A DNA stretch of 42,755 bases. It comes from Deltaproteobacteria bacterium (lineage in GTDB: Bacteria > SAR324 > XYD2-FULL-50-16). The position numbers were made by a program, and so were the translations under genes. This document shows, in pieces, positions 25,987 through 34,972 of the stretch. The notes beneath the pieces are model-generated. The model made no database searches and was not told the DNA's origin. It saw only the letters and a program-made list of their open reading frames with translations. The stretch is from the NCBI GenBank assembly GCA_018657625.1, contig JABHWU010000134.1, forward strand, positions 1-42,755, given 5' to 3'. Position 1 is the stretch's first letter, and each line of letters opens with the position of its first letter.

Positions 25987-26082
25987 TCAATTTTTAAGCT
26001 TATGAAAATTGTGATAGTAAGATAGTTTAAATCATTTTGTTTTCATTTAAAAATTTAAACCTTATATAAAGAGTAAGAAAAG

Positions 26083-27108
26083 ATGAGTGTTATAGTTGCG
26101 ATTGCTGGTGCCACTGGAGCAGTAGGTACTGAATTAATAAAACTACTGGAACTACGGAATTTTCCGGTAAAAGATTTAAGACTTCTGGCTTCGAAACGGT
26201 CGGTCGGTAAAAAACTAATATTTGCTCAGAAAGAAATTGAAATTCAGGAACTGACTGAAGATGCTTTTGAAGGGATAGATATTGCCTTTTTCTCTGCCGG
26301 AGCTTCACGGAGTCTTGAATTTTGTCAGGCTGCCGCAGACGCTGGGACAGTGGTTATCGATAATTCAAGTGCTTTTCGAATGGATGACGGAGTACCTCTG
26401 GTCGTACCTGAAGTAAACCCGGATGCGGCCTTTGACCATAAGGGTATAATTGCCAATCCCAATTGTACAACGATTCAGATGCTAGTAGCACTGAAACCTA
26501 TTCATGACTATTCTAAAATTAAACGTGTCATTGTTTCTACCTATCAATCTGTTTCGGGTAGTGGTGCATCTGCAATTGTTGAACTGGAGAATCAAACCAA
26601 AGCCTGGGTAGCTGGCCAGACCATTGAGAAAAATGTTTATCCGGTACAAATTGCTTTCAATGTTATTCCCCATGTTGATGTATTTATGGATAATGGTTAT
26701 ACAAAAGAAGAGATGAAAATGGTTAATGAAACCAGAAAGATAATGTCCGCACCCGATATTACAGTCTCAGCAACTTGTGTGCGGGTTCCGGTTTTCCGGG
26801 CGCACTCTGAAGCCATTAATATTGAAACAGAGCAAGAAGTCAGTGTTGATAAAGCCTATGAATTATGGGAAAAAGCACCAGGTGTTACTATCAAAGATAA
26901 TAGAGAACCCGCTGGTTATCCTGTACCTCATGAAGTGTCGGAGACGTTTGATACTTATATTGGCAGAGTCAGGAAGGACATATCCTGTAAAAACGGATTG
27001 GCTTTTTGGGTAGTGGCAGACCAGCTTTTTAAAGGGGCTGCATTAAATGCCATTCAAATTGGAGAATTATTGTTAACCCGTGAAAATGGGATCCGTGGCA
27101 GTCGATAA
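26083..27108 (+). CDS. asd: Aspartate-semialdehyde dehydrogenase
   Basis: 341 residues, a cytosolic NADP-dependent enzyme of the aspartate pathway. It reduces L-aspartyl-4-phosphate to L-aspartate-4-semialdehyde, the precursor of lysine/DAP, threonine and methionine. The Rossmann motif is AGATGAVG (7-14). The active-site Cys is in NPNCTTIQ (C128). The base and substrate-binding part is RVPVFRAHSEAI (H ~239), and the long insertion typical of the Gram-positive-like/long Asd type is absent, giving the common ~340-residue size. An AAGAAAAG site precedes the ATG. It lies alone and converges with fliW. Confidence 0.95.
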   Translation: MSVIVAIAGATGAVGTELIKLLELRNFPVKDLRLLASKRSVGKKLIFAQKEIEIQELTEDAFEGIDIAFFSAGASRSLEFCQAAADAGTVVIDNSSAFRMDDGVPLVVPEVNPDAAFDHKGIIANPNCTTIQMLVALKPIHDYSKIKRVIVSTYQSVSGSGASAIVELENQTKAWVAGQTIEKNVYPVQIAFNVIPHVDVFMDNGYTKEEMKMVNETRKIMSAPDITVSATCVRVPVFRAHSEAINIETEQEVSVDKAYELWEKAPGVTIKDNREPAGYPVPHEVSETFDTYIGRVRKDISCKNGLAFWVVADQLFKGAALNAIQIGELLLTRENGIRGSR

Positions 27109-27134
27109 TCGACATAGGAATTCAAAGTAAAAAT

Positions 27135-27197
27135 AGCCAGAACTTTTTCGAGCATAGTACATTTTATTCAGAAGATTTGTGGAAAAAGTATCTGGCT
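27135..27197 (-). terminator. Terminator after fliW operon
   Basis: AGCCAGAACTTTTTC (27135-27149) pairs with GAAAAAGTATCTGGCT (27182-27197) with one bulged base. On the minus strand the stem is followed by ATTTTTAC, a fair U-tract. It lies between the convergent asd and fliW genes. On the plus strand there is no U-tract, so it mainly serves the flagellar operon. Confidence 0.7.
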
Positions 27198-27245
27198 GGT
27201 ACTTTCTCCACTGAAATCCTATCTGAATCATGTTGTACTCGCTAT

Positions 27246-27743
27246 TTAAATTGCCTTTTTTTGCTCACTTTTTGATGCTTCAATAGATTTTTTACTGCTC
27301 TCTATTTGGCTATGATCAATGTTATCCAGCAACTTTTCTCTTGTTGTGTATCCTTCATTAATTAGTACGTATTGGTGTCCTAATTTCTGTTTTGGATTGA
27401 TAACAAGTGGACCTTGAAGGTTGACGGTTACTTCTTCTATGTTAGAAGACATGGTTACAATAACATATACCAATAATTCTTCTGTTGTATCAGATTTGAC
27501 AAATTTCAGATCCTCTTTGGTGACATTGAAGTGGTAGTCTGCCCGTGCTACTAGCGGATCTACTACTACAAATGCCAAAGCTTGATTGTCCAGAGATTGT
27601 AGCATTCTGAAAGGATAAGAGCGCTCCTCATCCACTAATGTAAATCTGGTACAATCAGGAAATCCTAAAGGACCGTCAGGGAAGATGATAATATCTTCTG
27701 ATTCAACTTCAATTTGTCCAAAACGAGTTGTCTCAAACTTCAT
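27246..27743 (-). CDS. fliW: Flagellar assembly factor FliW
   Basis: 165 residues of the FliW family. FliW binds CsrA and, in its free state, releases mRNA repression of flagellin; flagellin competes for FliW, so the switch senses filament subunit levels. The core pattern is intact: EDIIIFPDGPLGFPDCTRF near 17-35, then DNQALAFVVVDPLVARADY and PLVINPKQKLGHQYVLIN. The last ~20 residues are Ser/Lys rich and extra. It is the last gene of the flgM-fliW run, 94 bases after csrA. No flagellin gene is in the window. Confidence 0.92.
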   Translation of the reverse strand: MKFETTRFGQIEVESEDIIIFPDGPLGFPDCTRFTLVDEERSYPFRMLQSLDNQALAFVVVDPLVARADYHFNVTKEDLKFVKSDTTEELLVYVIVTMSSNIEEVTVNLQGPLVINPKQKLGHQYVLINEGYTTREKLLDNIDHSQIESSKKSIEASKSEQKKAI

Positions 27744-27837
27744 TTTATGCCTCGATTTGAGGTTACCCTAGATTGGGAGAATGCAGAGCAAAACTGCTCT
27801 TTTTTACTAAAAGACCGATGGTGAAATTATTAAAAAA

Positions 27838-28071
27838 TTACTTCTTCTTTTTCCAGATATCAGTTAAAGACTTTAGACTTAAAGGACTTTGCTGAGCAGC
27901 CAGCTTATTCTCTTCCTGGATGCGCTGATAGATCTCTTCTCTATGAATGCTATACTTTCGTGGCGCATCAATACCTAATCTAACCTGCTTACCTTTAATT
28001 TCTAAAACCCTTATCTTGATATCATCACCGATCGTGATACTTTCCCCTAACTTCCTTGTTAAGATTAACAT
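27838..28071 (-). CDS. csrA: Carbon storage regulator CsrA
   Basis: 77 residues, a small mRNA-binding homodimer. It begins [15 protein letters not shown], and the RNA-contact region at [14 protein letters not shown] keeps the conserved HREE. The tail ([20 protein letters not shown]) is about 15 residues longer than the 61-residue enteric protein. I chose the ATG at 28069-28071, with GGAGG seven bases upstream; a GTG at 28077 would lie inside that site. It lies between flgL and fliW, an arrangement known from bacteria where CsrA represses hag/flagellin translation. Confidence 0.96.
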   Translation of the reverse strand: MLILTRKLGESITIGDDIKIRVLEIKGKQVRLGIDAPRKYSIHREEIYQRIQEENKLAAQQSPLSLKSLTDIWKKKK

Positions 28072-28102
28072 TATCACCCTCCATGGTGAAGACTATCCGT
28101 AC

Positions 28103-29755
28103 TTACTTGAGAAAATTGATTAACGTGGGCTGAATTAATCGTGCCGTTGAATCTAAGGCAACTTTGTGCTTTAATTCTGCTTGGTTTAGATCTGTTGCAC
28201 CTTTAGCCAGATCCATATCCTCAATATTGGATAATTCGTCAGATTTAAAATCTATATTTTGTTCAATACGATCTTCACTTGACTCCAATTCTTTAAAAAT
28301 GGAGCCGACTTGACCTCTTCTATAAAGAACTTGATTGATACTTCGATCAATATCTTCAATACTTTTAAGTATCGCAGTTTGATCATCTGTTTCCAGTGAT
28401 TCTATAAATCGATTTAATATTTCAAATGTATTTATAGAATTGATATCTTTATCGTTCTTAAAAAAAAGTTCGTTAGCTGTTATATTCAAAGCAACTTTAA
28501 TACCATTATCAAGAAGTACGTTTTTTATTTGATGATTTCCCTGGTATTCGACGTATTCATTACCTTCAAATTTAAGCTCTAAACCCTGATCAAATATGGG
28601 TTTTCCTGGAATGTTAAAACTTAAAGATACTTTATTATTAGCTTTACCATCCGGATTTAATATTTCATTGTGTTTTTGCAATACCTGGGGCTGAGACCAG
28701 GTTTTTCCTTCATCATCACTAACAATGTATCGAGCGTCTTCATAAGTTCCACCCCTGATCACCCGAACCACATATTTCTCTTTAGAATATCCGTTAAATA
28801 CTGCTTCATATTCACTTTTATCCAATGGGACCGGTCCTGCTGGTTGTAAGGTTGTTGCTTCAACGCCTTCAGCTCCTGGTAGGATCGGGTTTAAAGATTG
28901 AAATTTCATTAGCTCCAAAAAACCGGTTGTATCTTTTGTTTCTTCTGCCCCTTCTGTATCAAATTTGATCTGATAATTGACTTTAGGCTCCAGATAAACG
29001 TGATTATCAGAGCTAATTTCAGCAAATAATAGTGCATCATATCCGGTAGGGAAATATTCTGACTTTTGATAATTCATTTGCTCGATGGCTTTATCATTAA
29101 TCTTTTTAATAATTTCTGTCAGATTCTCTAAACCATTTAGTTCAATCATTAAATTTACAGGAGGTGTTTCCGGGTTATCGTCATCGATTTGAATCGTAAA
29201 TGACCCTGGTTGAATACCCAATAAGGGTAATTCCTGATTCAAAGGTATGGTTGGAGATGTACTTTTTTGCCGGATATCATTAAAAAAAACATCTGCATCC
29301 TTAACCCTATCCTGCATTTCCAATGGTGGTGTAAATGTCTTTGTGCCTGAAAACAAAAATAGTCGTCCTTCTTTTTTATTCGCCAGATCCAACAAATCTT
29401 TGGTAATCATCTTGATTTCGTCTGCCATGCTTGTTCGAAATTCAGTTGTAGCAGTGCCATTTCCACCTTCAACAGCCAATTCTTTTACATGCTGTAATGT
29501 ATCGGTGATTTGCGTAATAACCGCTTCCATGGAGTTTAACCAGACTTTATCAGCACCTATATTCTTTTCCAGAGATTTAGAATGGTTGATGGAAGTTCTG
29601 TAATTTTGAGTCATAGCTATACCAACAGGGTCATCAGATGGCTTAGAAATCACCTTACCACTGGATACCCCGTTAAGAATGTTCTGCAAGTCTCCTGAGG
29701 TGTTATTCAGGTTCTGCTTAACAGTCTGTTGTTTAGCTACTTCAGTAACTCGCAT
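28103..29755 (-). CDS. flgL: Hook-filament junction protein FlgL (HAP3)
   Basis: 550 residues, a secreted structural protein at the hook-filament junction. The N-terminal flagellin-like coiled region is MRVTEVAKQQTVKQNLNN, with GVSSGKVISKPSDDPVG near residue 30-47. The C-terminal partner helix has GQVGSIFKELESSEDRIEQN and SNIEDMDLAKGATDLNQAEL. At ~550 residues it is much longer than the ~300 of enteric FlgL, because of a larger surface domain (about 160-440). It is 24 bases after flgK and is exported with help from FlgN. Confidence 0.92.
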   Translation of the reverse strand: MRVTEVAKQQTVKQNLNNTSGDLQNILNGVSSGKVISKPSDDPVGIAMTQNYRTSINHSKSLEKNIGADKVWLNSMEAVITQITDTLQHVKELAVEGGNGTATTEFRTSMADEIKMITKDLLDLANKKEGRLFLFSGTKTFTPPLEMQDRVKDADVFFNDIRQKSTSPTIPLNQELPLLGIQPGSFTIQIDDDNPETPPVNLMIELNGLENLTEIIKKINDKAIEQMNYQKSEYFPTGYDALLFAEISSDNHVYLEPKVNYQIKFDTEGAEETKDTTGFLELMKFQSLNPILPGAEGVEATTLQPAGPVPLDKSEYEAVFNGYSKEKYVVRVIRGGTYEDARYIVSDDEGKTWSQPQVLQKHNEILNPDGKANNKVSLSFNIPGKPIFDQGLELKFEGNEYVEYQGNHQIKNVLLDNGIKVALNITANELFFKNDKDINSINTFEILNRFIESLETDDQTAILKSIEDIDRSINQVLYRRGQVGSIFKELESSEDRIEQNIDFKSDELSNIEDMDLAKGATDLNQAELKHKVALDSTARLIQPTLINFLK

Positions 29756-29779
29756 AATTAATTTTGGTTACCCGATTGA

Positions 29780-31504
29780 TTACATATTAATGACTGTTTG
29801 TGTCATTTCATTAATGGTACTTAAAAACTTGGCTGATGATTCATAAGCTCGCTGATACTTAACCATATTAGTCATCTCTTCATCTAGGTTGACACCAGAA
29901 ATTGAGTCTCTGATGGCAACATACTGATCTAACATTTGATTATGACTACTCAAACCTTTTTTCGCATCCTGGACTTTTAAACCAACATCCGTGATCTGTT
30001 TATTATAAAATTCATTAAAAGTGATCGTTTCATCATTCATGGTTGTGGCTAACTGTAGTTCAGCAATCTTTAAAGCAATATTGTTGTCTCCTGGAACTAA
30101 ATCTACCCCGGCAGCTATTTTCATTTCGTCTTCTAACAACTCCGCATTGATTTGAATATCTTTTGCGCCGTTGTTTAATTGAAAAAAGCAATTTAAACCG
30201 AATTTGGTAAAAGTATTGGTATTGTCTTTACCAAAAATGAATCGCTCTCCCATACCGGAATTAAAACTGATGCTGCCATTTTCATTTACTTTTGCCAGAA
30301 ATTTATTTTTATCTTTTAAAAACTCCTGTCCTTCAGGTGTTTTATCATATGCCCCGGCAGCTCGATTGATCTTTTCCACAATGGTTTTCGACGTATCAAC
30401 ACCCGCTTCAATATCTATGACAAGTGTTTCCTGGATATTATCAAATTCATCAACCAGTTTAATTTCAAAATTACCCGATTTTAAATCTGCGACAGGCATT
30501 TTTTGCAATTCTTCATTGAAAGTGGCATATCCATTTTCTGTTGTTTTAATACCATTGATACCGGTACCCGTTACATGAATTTGATTAACGTTAAAGGCGA
30601 TCTCATTAACCATTTCATTTAAATTAGCGTGGAATTCCTTAATATTTCCATCTCTCTGATTGATATACTCTTTTATAGCTCCACCTTTGATAATACCGGT
30701 AACATCAGTATCCAGACCTGGTGGATTAACCAGATTTAAACGTATATCTCCATTGGCTTCGGCAGATTTAATCGGTGTTAAATTATATGTGTCCCGGCCA
30801 TGGACTAAATTTTGTCCATTGGCAATTTGCACTTCCAGAATTCCTAAATGATTTTCAAATGATTTAATTTCCATTTTTTCTGAAAGCTTTAGCAATGCCA
30901 CTTCTCTTTTATCTCTGCCATCGTTAGCTGGTAAACCTCTGCTTTCCAGTTGTTGTACCTGCTTGTTTAATAAGGCAATCTCTCTGGCTAATTGATTAAT
31001 CTCTTCAACTTCAGCCACAATTCGATTATTCAGATTTTCGCGAAACTCTCTTAATCGTGTATCAAATAATCGGAAGCTTTGAACTAAAGATTCAGATTTT
31101 GCAACCAGGGTTTTCCTTAATGGAACACTTTCAGGTTCATTAGCTATTGAGCCCCAGGCATTCCAGAATTCATCCATAGCCCCTCTCAGTTGACTACCAT
31201 CTAAGTCGGTGTAGATGACTTCTGCTTCAGTCAGCACTTTCTCTCTGGTTTGCCAGGTACCCACTCTGTTTTGTTCGTCTATGATTTTTTGTTTGGTAAA
31301 ACCGTCCTGCATACGGCGCACTCCGGTCACATCAACCCCTGTTCCCCTGCCCTCGGCAGTGGGACGGGATGTCCCCTGAGTAACTTCCTGACGGGAAAAA
31401 CCTTCGGTATCAACATTAGCAATGTTGTGACCGGTGGTTGATTGCCCCATCTGAGAAGCCGTCAATGATTTTTTACCTATTTCAAAACTACCATAAAGTG
31501 ACAT
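29780..31504 (-). CDS. flgK: Hook-filament junction protein FlgK (HAP1)
   Basis: 574 residues. The N-terminal signature SLTASQMGQSTTGHNIANV and FSRQEVTQGTSRP identifies the hook-associated protein family; the C-terminal partner reads VKYQRAYESSAKFLSTIN. These ends form the coiled-coil core, with a variable surface domain between. It is exported via the flagellar type III system, sits between hook and FlgL, and binds the chaperone FlgN, coded 17 bases upstream. Length is normal. Confidence 0.94.
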   Translation of the reverse strand: MSLYGSFEIGKKSLTASQMGQSTTGHNIANVDTEGFSRQEVTQGTSRPTAEGRGTGVDVTGVRRMQDGFTKQKIIDEQNRVGTWQTREKVLTEAEVIYTDLDGSQLRGAMDEFWNAWGSIANEPESVPLRKTLVAKSESLVQSFRLFDTRLREFRENLNNRIVAEVEEINQLAREIALLNKQVQQLESRGLPANDGRDKREVALLKLSEKMEIKSFENHLGILEVQIANGQNLVHGRDTYNLTPIKSAEANGDIRLNLVNPPGLDTDVTGIIKGGAIKEYINQRDGNIKEFHANLNEMVNEIAFNVNQIHVTGTGINGIKTTENGYATFNEELQKMPVADLKSGNFEIKLVDEFDNIQETLVIDIEAGVDTSKTIVEKINRAAGAYDKTPEGQEFLKDKNKFLAKVNENGSISFNSGMGERFIFGKDNTNTFTKFGLNCFFQLNNGAKDIQINAELLEDEMKIAAGVDLVPGDNNIALKIAELQLATTMNDETITFNEFYNKQITDVGLKVQDAKKGLSSHNQMLDQYVAIRDSISGVNLDEEMTNMVKYQRAYESSAKFLSTINEMTQTVINM

Positions 31505-31521
31505 AGATGTTCTGGTTCAAG

Positions 31522-32010
31522 TTATACTGATTTTTGCATTAAACAAGCACCTTTTGGCTTCTTAATCATTCCATAAAAGGAATAGGTGGGTGATCGCTTC
31601 AAGGCCTTGTTCACCGCACTTTGTATTTCACTGAAGCATGCAATCCTTGCGTTTGCCTGGCTCGCATTTAGTTTTCCCACTTCAGTTATTTTTTGGATAA
31701 GAATTGTTAATTGTTCACGTTGCTGCTGAAGAACTTTCTGTTTATCTCTACTACAATGATCAATGATTATTTTGAGAGAAACAGGTTTAGCTAATTGATT
31801 TTCTTTACAATATAACCGAGTGATATCTAGTCTTTCTAATTCTAGTTTTCTAATTTGAATGACCATTTTATCACGCAATTGTTGGGTTTTTTCTAATTTA
31901 TCAACCCCACAATTTGCGGGTAGGTTTGTCTCAGTTTCCATTGATTCCAATAACAATTCATGGTTTTCAATTTGCAGACGGAGATTTCCAATCAATTGTT
32001 CCAACAGCAT
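31522..32010 (-). CDS. flgN: FlgN-like export chaperone
   Basis: 162 residues, almost wholly helical and charged, of FlgN/FliT type: LLEQLIGNLRLQIENHELLLESMETE, then LRDKMVIQIRKLELERLDIT. FlgN chaperones FlgK and FlgL to the export gate. Sequence conservation in this family is weak, so the call rests mainly on position between flgM and flgK and on size and helical pattern. It starts 21 bases after flgM. The C-terminal part, with SPTYSFYGMIKKPKGACLM, is the segment that usually binds the substrates. Confidence 0.8.
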   Translation of the reverse strand: MLLEQLIGNLRLQIENHELLLESMETETNLPANCGVDKLEKTQQLRDKMVIQIRKLELERLDITRLYCKENQLAKPVSLKIIIDHCSRDKQKVLQQQREQLTILIQKITEVGKLNASQANARIACFSEIQSAVNKALKRSPTYSFYGMIKKPKGACLMQKSV

Positions 32011-32031
32011 AATGATTAAAATATTAAATGT

Positions 32032-32331
32032 TTATAAATCTTCAAAAATTGAGTCTTTTAATAATTTATCTGCCAATGTTTCGGCATTTATTTTATAATC
32101 CCCTTTTTTAATTTGTGCCCTTAATGCTTCCACTTTCTTGAGATCAATCTCTTCGGTCGCATTAATTTTATCTTTAAGTCTGTTAACCGCAAAGGTATCA
32201 GATTTAATATTTTTTATTTGGTCAGCGCTTTTTAAATTGTCTTTATTTTTGCTAAGCGCATCTTTTTCATTTCCTTTTTGGACAGATTTATCCTTCAAAG
32301 GTATCTTGGGATATTGTCCGTCAACTTTCAT
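32032..32331 (-). CDS. flgM: Anti-sigma-28 factor FlgM
   Basis: 99 residues, hydrophilic and likely disordered in its first half (KDKSVQKGNEKDALSKNKD), with the sigma-28-binding helices in the second (LKKVEALRAQIKKGDYKINAETLADKLL). FlgM holds FliA until the hook is finished and then leaves through the export gate. GAGG, five bases before the ATG, is a fair ribosome binding site. It is the first gene of the sigma-28 promoter's unit, with a 98-base leader, so it is probably autoregulated. Confidence 0.9.
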   Translation of the reverse strand: MKVDGQYPKIPLKDKSVQKGNEKDALSKNKDNLKSADQIKNIKSDTFAVNRLKDKINATEEIDLKKVEALRAQIKKGDYKINAETLADKLLKDSIFEDL

Positions 32332-32361
32332 AATGACCTCTTTTTATAAGTCAAAGAAATT

Positions 32362-32385
32362 GTGAAACCCTTAAATTAGTTTCAC
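32362..32385 (-). promoter_or_regulatory. Leader hairpin upstream of flgM
   Basis: GTGAAAC (32385-32379 on the minus strand) and GTTTCAC (32368-32362) form a seven-pair stem with a 10-base loop in the flgM leader, about 30 bases before the ATG. A CAGGATT element, the core of CsrA sites, lies 21 bases before it (minus strand, about 32413-32407). Regulation by CsrA here is an inference. Confidence 0.5.
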
Positions 32386-32436
32386 TGAGTTGATTATACT
32401 AAATATAATCCTGTTAAGAAAAATTTCCTTAGCTTA

Positions 32437-32463
32437 TTATCGGTTTTTTAAATAAAAACTTTA
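32437..32463 (-). promoter_or_regulatory. Sigma-28 (FliA) promoter of flgM operon
   Basis: On the minus strand TAAA (32463-32460), then 15 bases, then ACCGATAA (32444-32437). This fits the sigma-28 consensus TAAA-N15-GCCGATAA with a single change. The TAAA contains the flgJ stop codon. It would start transcripts near 32429, about 98 bases before flgM. Confidence 0.9.
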
Positions 32464-32790
32464 AATAAATTTCTTAGAATGTTCAAAAATCATTTTACTT
32501 AGTCCGAGTGTATCACTTTGAGAGATGAGTTTTGCATAGTTTTCATCCAGCATATCCTGAAATATTTCTTCTCCTCTGCCACCCGAAATAAAATCGCTTT
32601 TAGGTCCTGCTTCACGCATCACCTGTAGCATTTTATGGACAAAAATCTCTTCAAAACCATCACAAGCCTCTTTCAATTCTTTAAGATTCTTAGCCTTGTC
32701 TTCAATACTCTTTTGATCAGTAGATACTTTTTTAGCTTCTATTTCAAAGCGCTTCTGAGTGATAGAAGTGTAATTATGATTGATATCCAT
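32461..32790 (-). CDS. flgJ: Rod-binding protein FlgJ, N-terminal type
   Basis: 109 residues, matching only the rod-capping domain of enteric FlgJ: LKEACDGFEEIFVHKMLQVMR and RGEEIFQDMLDENYAKLIS. The muramidase half of E. coli FlgJ is absent, as in many bacteria, so a separate hydrolase must open the peptidoglycan. No signal peptide is present; it leaves through the flagellar export gate. It starts five bases after the flgI stop. Its own stop codon is part of the -35 of the next promoter. Confidence 0.88.
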   Translation of the reverse strand: MDINHNYTSITQKRFEIEAKKVSTDQKSIEDKAKNLKELKEACDGFEEIFVHKMLQVMREAGPKSDFISGGRGEEIFQDMLDENYAKLISQSDTLGLSKMIFEHSKKFI

Positions 32791-32795
32791 TTTTT

Positions 32796-33941
32796 TTAAT
32801 TGATAATGAGTTCTGCCTGTAGAGCTCCTGCAGATTTTATTGTTTTTAAGACTTCCATAAGGTCTGAATTAGAGATGCCGATTTTGTTTAAACCATCAAC
32901 AACTTCCTTGATATCCACACCACCCTTAAACAGGATCACTTTACTGCTAACTTCAATAGGATTTGAAACATTGTTCTGATTATTCGCTTGATTATTATTG
33001 GCTTGATTAGCTTCCGGGGCTACCTGTGCTGGTCCGGAGCCTATCTGAATATTCAAATTTCCATATGAAATGGCGATGGGTAATATCCTTACATTTGTCC
33101 CCATGACAATCGTTCCGGTTCTTTCGTCAAGGACCACTTTAGCAATAGCATCCGGTTCAATTTCCATATTTTCCACACGAGAAATTAATTCAACCGTTTG
33201 CCCCAGGAAACTGGCAGGAACTGAAAGTTCAACTGTTCCAGCATCAACTGAACGAGCTGATCCATCTCCTAATTCTTTGTTGATTATTTTAGCTACTCTA
33301 AAAGCAGTAGTGAAATCCGGTTCTTTTAGATTTAGAAATATTCTTGTTCGGGAGTTAAGATCAATATTAACTTCTCGTTCAACAATTGCCCCTCTAATTA
33401 CTTTTCCAACTGTTGGCGTAATATTTCTTTTGGGATCAAACTGGTATTCAGAACTACCGATAATTCCTCTTCCTTCCGGGAGTTCAACCCCTAGTGGAAT
33501 ACCAATGATTTTTCCCTGGGCAACCGCATAAACTTCCCGGTTGGGAGCTCTCAAAGGTGTCATAATTAAAACACCACCTCTCAGGGAAATAGCATTTCCC
33601 AGTGAACTGACAGTTACATCTAGTTGCTGTCCTTGTTTTGCAAAGGGCGGCAAGACTGCAGTTACCATTACAGCTGCGATACTGCGACCTCTTATTTCAT
33701 CTAATGTGACTGAAATACCCATTCTTTCCAATGCATTTTTCAACGGTTTTCTGGCCAGGAATGAATCTCTGGTGTCACCAGTACCATTAAGTCCTATTAC
33801 AATACTAAACCCAATTAACTGATTGTTTCGCATACCCCTGATTGCAGCTAAATCTTTGATTCTGACAGCAAAAGTTGCTTGAATGCTCATCAGGAATAAA
33901 ACAGTAGTAAGAAAAAATTGCTTTTTAGTTATTTGTCTCAT
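32796..33941 (-). CDS. flgI: Flagellar P-ring protein FlgI
   Basis: 381 residues with a Sec signal peptide (KKQFFLTTVLFLMSIQATFA). The mature N-terminus RIKDLAAIRGMRNNQLIGF and GLNGTGDT are family hallmarks, as is the C-terminal GISNSDLMEVLKTIKSAGAL. Near residue 300 there is a short Asn/Gln-rich stretch (NQANNNQANNQNN), a local insertion. FlgI forms the periplasmic bushing around the rod, with FlgA as chaperone. It is separated from flgH by about 200 bases with a terminator, so it begins its own transcription unit. Confidence 0.95.
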   Translation of the reverse strand: MRQITKKQFFLTTVLFLMSIQATFAVRIKDLAAIRGMRNNQLIGFSIVIGLNGTGDTRDSFLARKPLKNALERMGISVTLDEIRGRSIAAVMVTAVLPPFAKQGQQLDVTVSSLGNAISLRGGVLIMTPLRAPNREVYAVAQGKIIGIPLGVELPEGRGIIGSSEYQFDPKRNITPTVGKVIRGAIVEREVNIDLNSRTRIFLNLKEPDFTTAFRVAKIINKELGDGSARSVDAGTVELSVPASFLGQTVELISRVENMEIEPDAIAKVVLDERTGTIVMGTNVRILPIAISYGNLNIQIGSGPAQVAPEANQANNNQANNQNNVSNPIEVSSKVILFKGGVDIKEVVDGLNKIGISNSDLMEVLKTIKSAGALQAELIIN

Positions 33942-33999
33942 GCTAACATATTAAAATTATAGATTATATTGTAATAGCTGCGCGTGTCTATATATTAAT

Positions 34000-34017
34000 A
34001 TGCATTTGGCATACCGT
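34000..34017 (-). promoter_or_regulatory. Possible sigma-54 promoter upstream of flgI
   Basis: On the minus strand CGGTATGCCAAATGCA (34016-34001) has GG (-24) and GC (-12) with exactly ten bases between. The match outside these pairs is partial. It would start transcripts about 50 bases before flgI. Confidence 0.4.
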
Positions 34018-34083
34018 GACTTTATACTGAAAAGAAATAGGAAGTATTAAGGGGAGTTAATTGGAAATGCTTTCGAAAAGTGT

Positions 34084-34124
34084 TAAAAAGCCATGAAATA
34101 AAACTGATTAATAAGTCATGGCTT
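34084..34124 (-). terminator. Terminator after flgH
   Basis: AAGCCATGA (34124-34116 on the minus strand) pairs with TCATGGCTT (34096-34088), with a 19-base loop and a run of T after the stem. It closes the flgF-flgG-flgA-flgH unit and separates it from flgI. Confidence 0.8.
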
Positions 34125-34137
34125 AATATTATGGAAA

Positions 34138-34953
34138 TTATTGTGTTGTTGCTACAGGAGTTGTTGTTGCACCTGATTGGGGAATCGTTGCCACATGACT
34201 AAGACGATCTAAAAAACTGGCTTTTTGTTTTCCAATTACCGGTGCCAGATTATTAAAATTTCTGGCAAGCATTTGACGTTTGATTTGGACCTCAGACCTG
34301 GCCAATTTCATAGCGACAACTTCATTGTCATGATTAACGTCTTCAGGACGAATAATTCCTTTTATTTGAGTAACATACCTAACAGTGTTGAGTTGTTTGT
34401 AATCTACTTTTTCACCGACAATAACCATATTTCCGTTGGGTAATACCGATGCGACTCTGGCTGTGATAGATTGTAAACTTTTTAAAACTTCTCTTTGTTC
34501 CTTTTCCGCTTTTGACATTCCCGTAGCGGCTTCCAGCACTTTGTTAGCCGTCTCCGCAGCGGCTTCACCTGCTGGGACTAGAGGTGTCGGAGTTGCTTTC
34601 TTTTCAGGTTCTTCATTCACTGAAATAATATCCTGTAATCGGGTGATTGTTATTACATCATCTTTGAATCTGGCACGATGGTCTCTGAGTAAGTTCCCCC
34701 ATGAGGACTCGTCCTTCCATAGTGAACCTTCATATAGATTTTTTTCAGTTGGTATCTTATTACGGGTACGATAACTGTGTTTTCTTAAATCCGTGTATTT
34801 GGTTTGTTGGTTTTGGGTTTGCTGTGGAGGCGGTGGTGCAGGCACATCAATATTACTTGTCATGCAGCCATAAAAAAAACAAAATGATATTATTAGTATC
34901 AGCCTGTTTAGTGATGGATGCTTAAATATTAAAGACTTCATAAGATTTTTCAT
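34138..34953 (-). CDS. flgH: Flagellar L-ring lipoprotein FlgH
   Basis: 271 residues from the ATG at 34951-34953, 19 bases after the flgA stop; a longer frame would overlap flgA. The lipobox FFYGC (Cys about 30) marks an outer-membrane lipoprotein. SLWKDESSWGNLLRDHRARFKDDVIT is the family motif, and the C-terminus holds QIKGIIRPEDVNHDNEVVAMKLARS. A region of about 30 residues rich in Ala, Pro and Glu (KKATPTPLVPAGEAAAETA) is inserted before the second half. FlgH forms the outer-membrane bushing of the rod. Confidence 0.93.
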   Translation of the reverse strand: MKNLMKSLIFKHPSLNRLILIISFCFFYGCMTSNIDVPAPPPPQQTQNQQTKYTDLRKHSYRTRNKIPTEKNLYEGSLWKDESSWGNLLRDHRARFKDDVITITRLQDIISVNEEPEKKATPTPLVPAGEAAAETANKVLEAATGMSKAEKEQREVLKSLQSITARVASVLPNGNMVIVGEKVDYKQLNTVRYVTQIKGIIRPEDVNHDNEVVAMKLARSEVQIKRQMLARNFNNLAPVIGKQKASFLDRLSHVATIPQSGATTTPVATTQ

Positions 34954-34972
34954 TGATAATTCCAATTGAATT

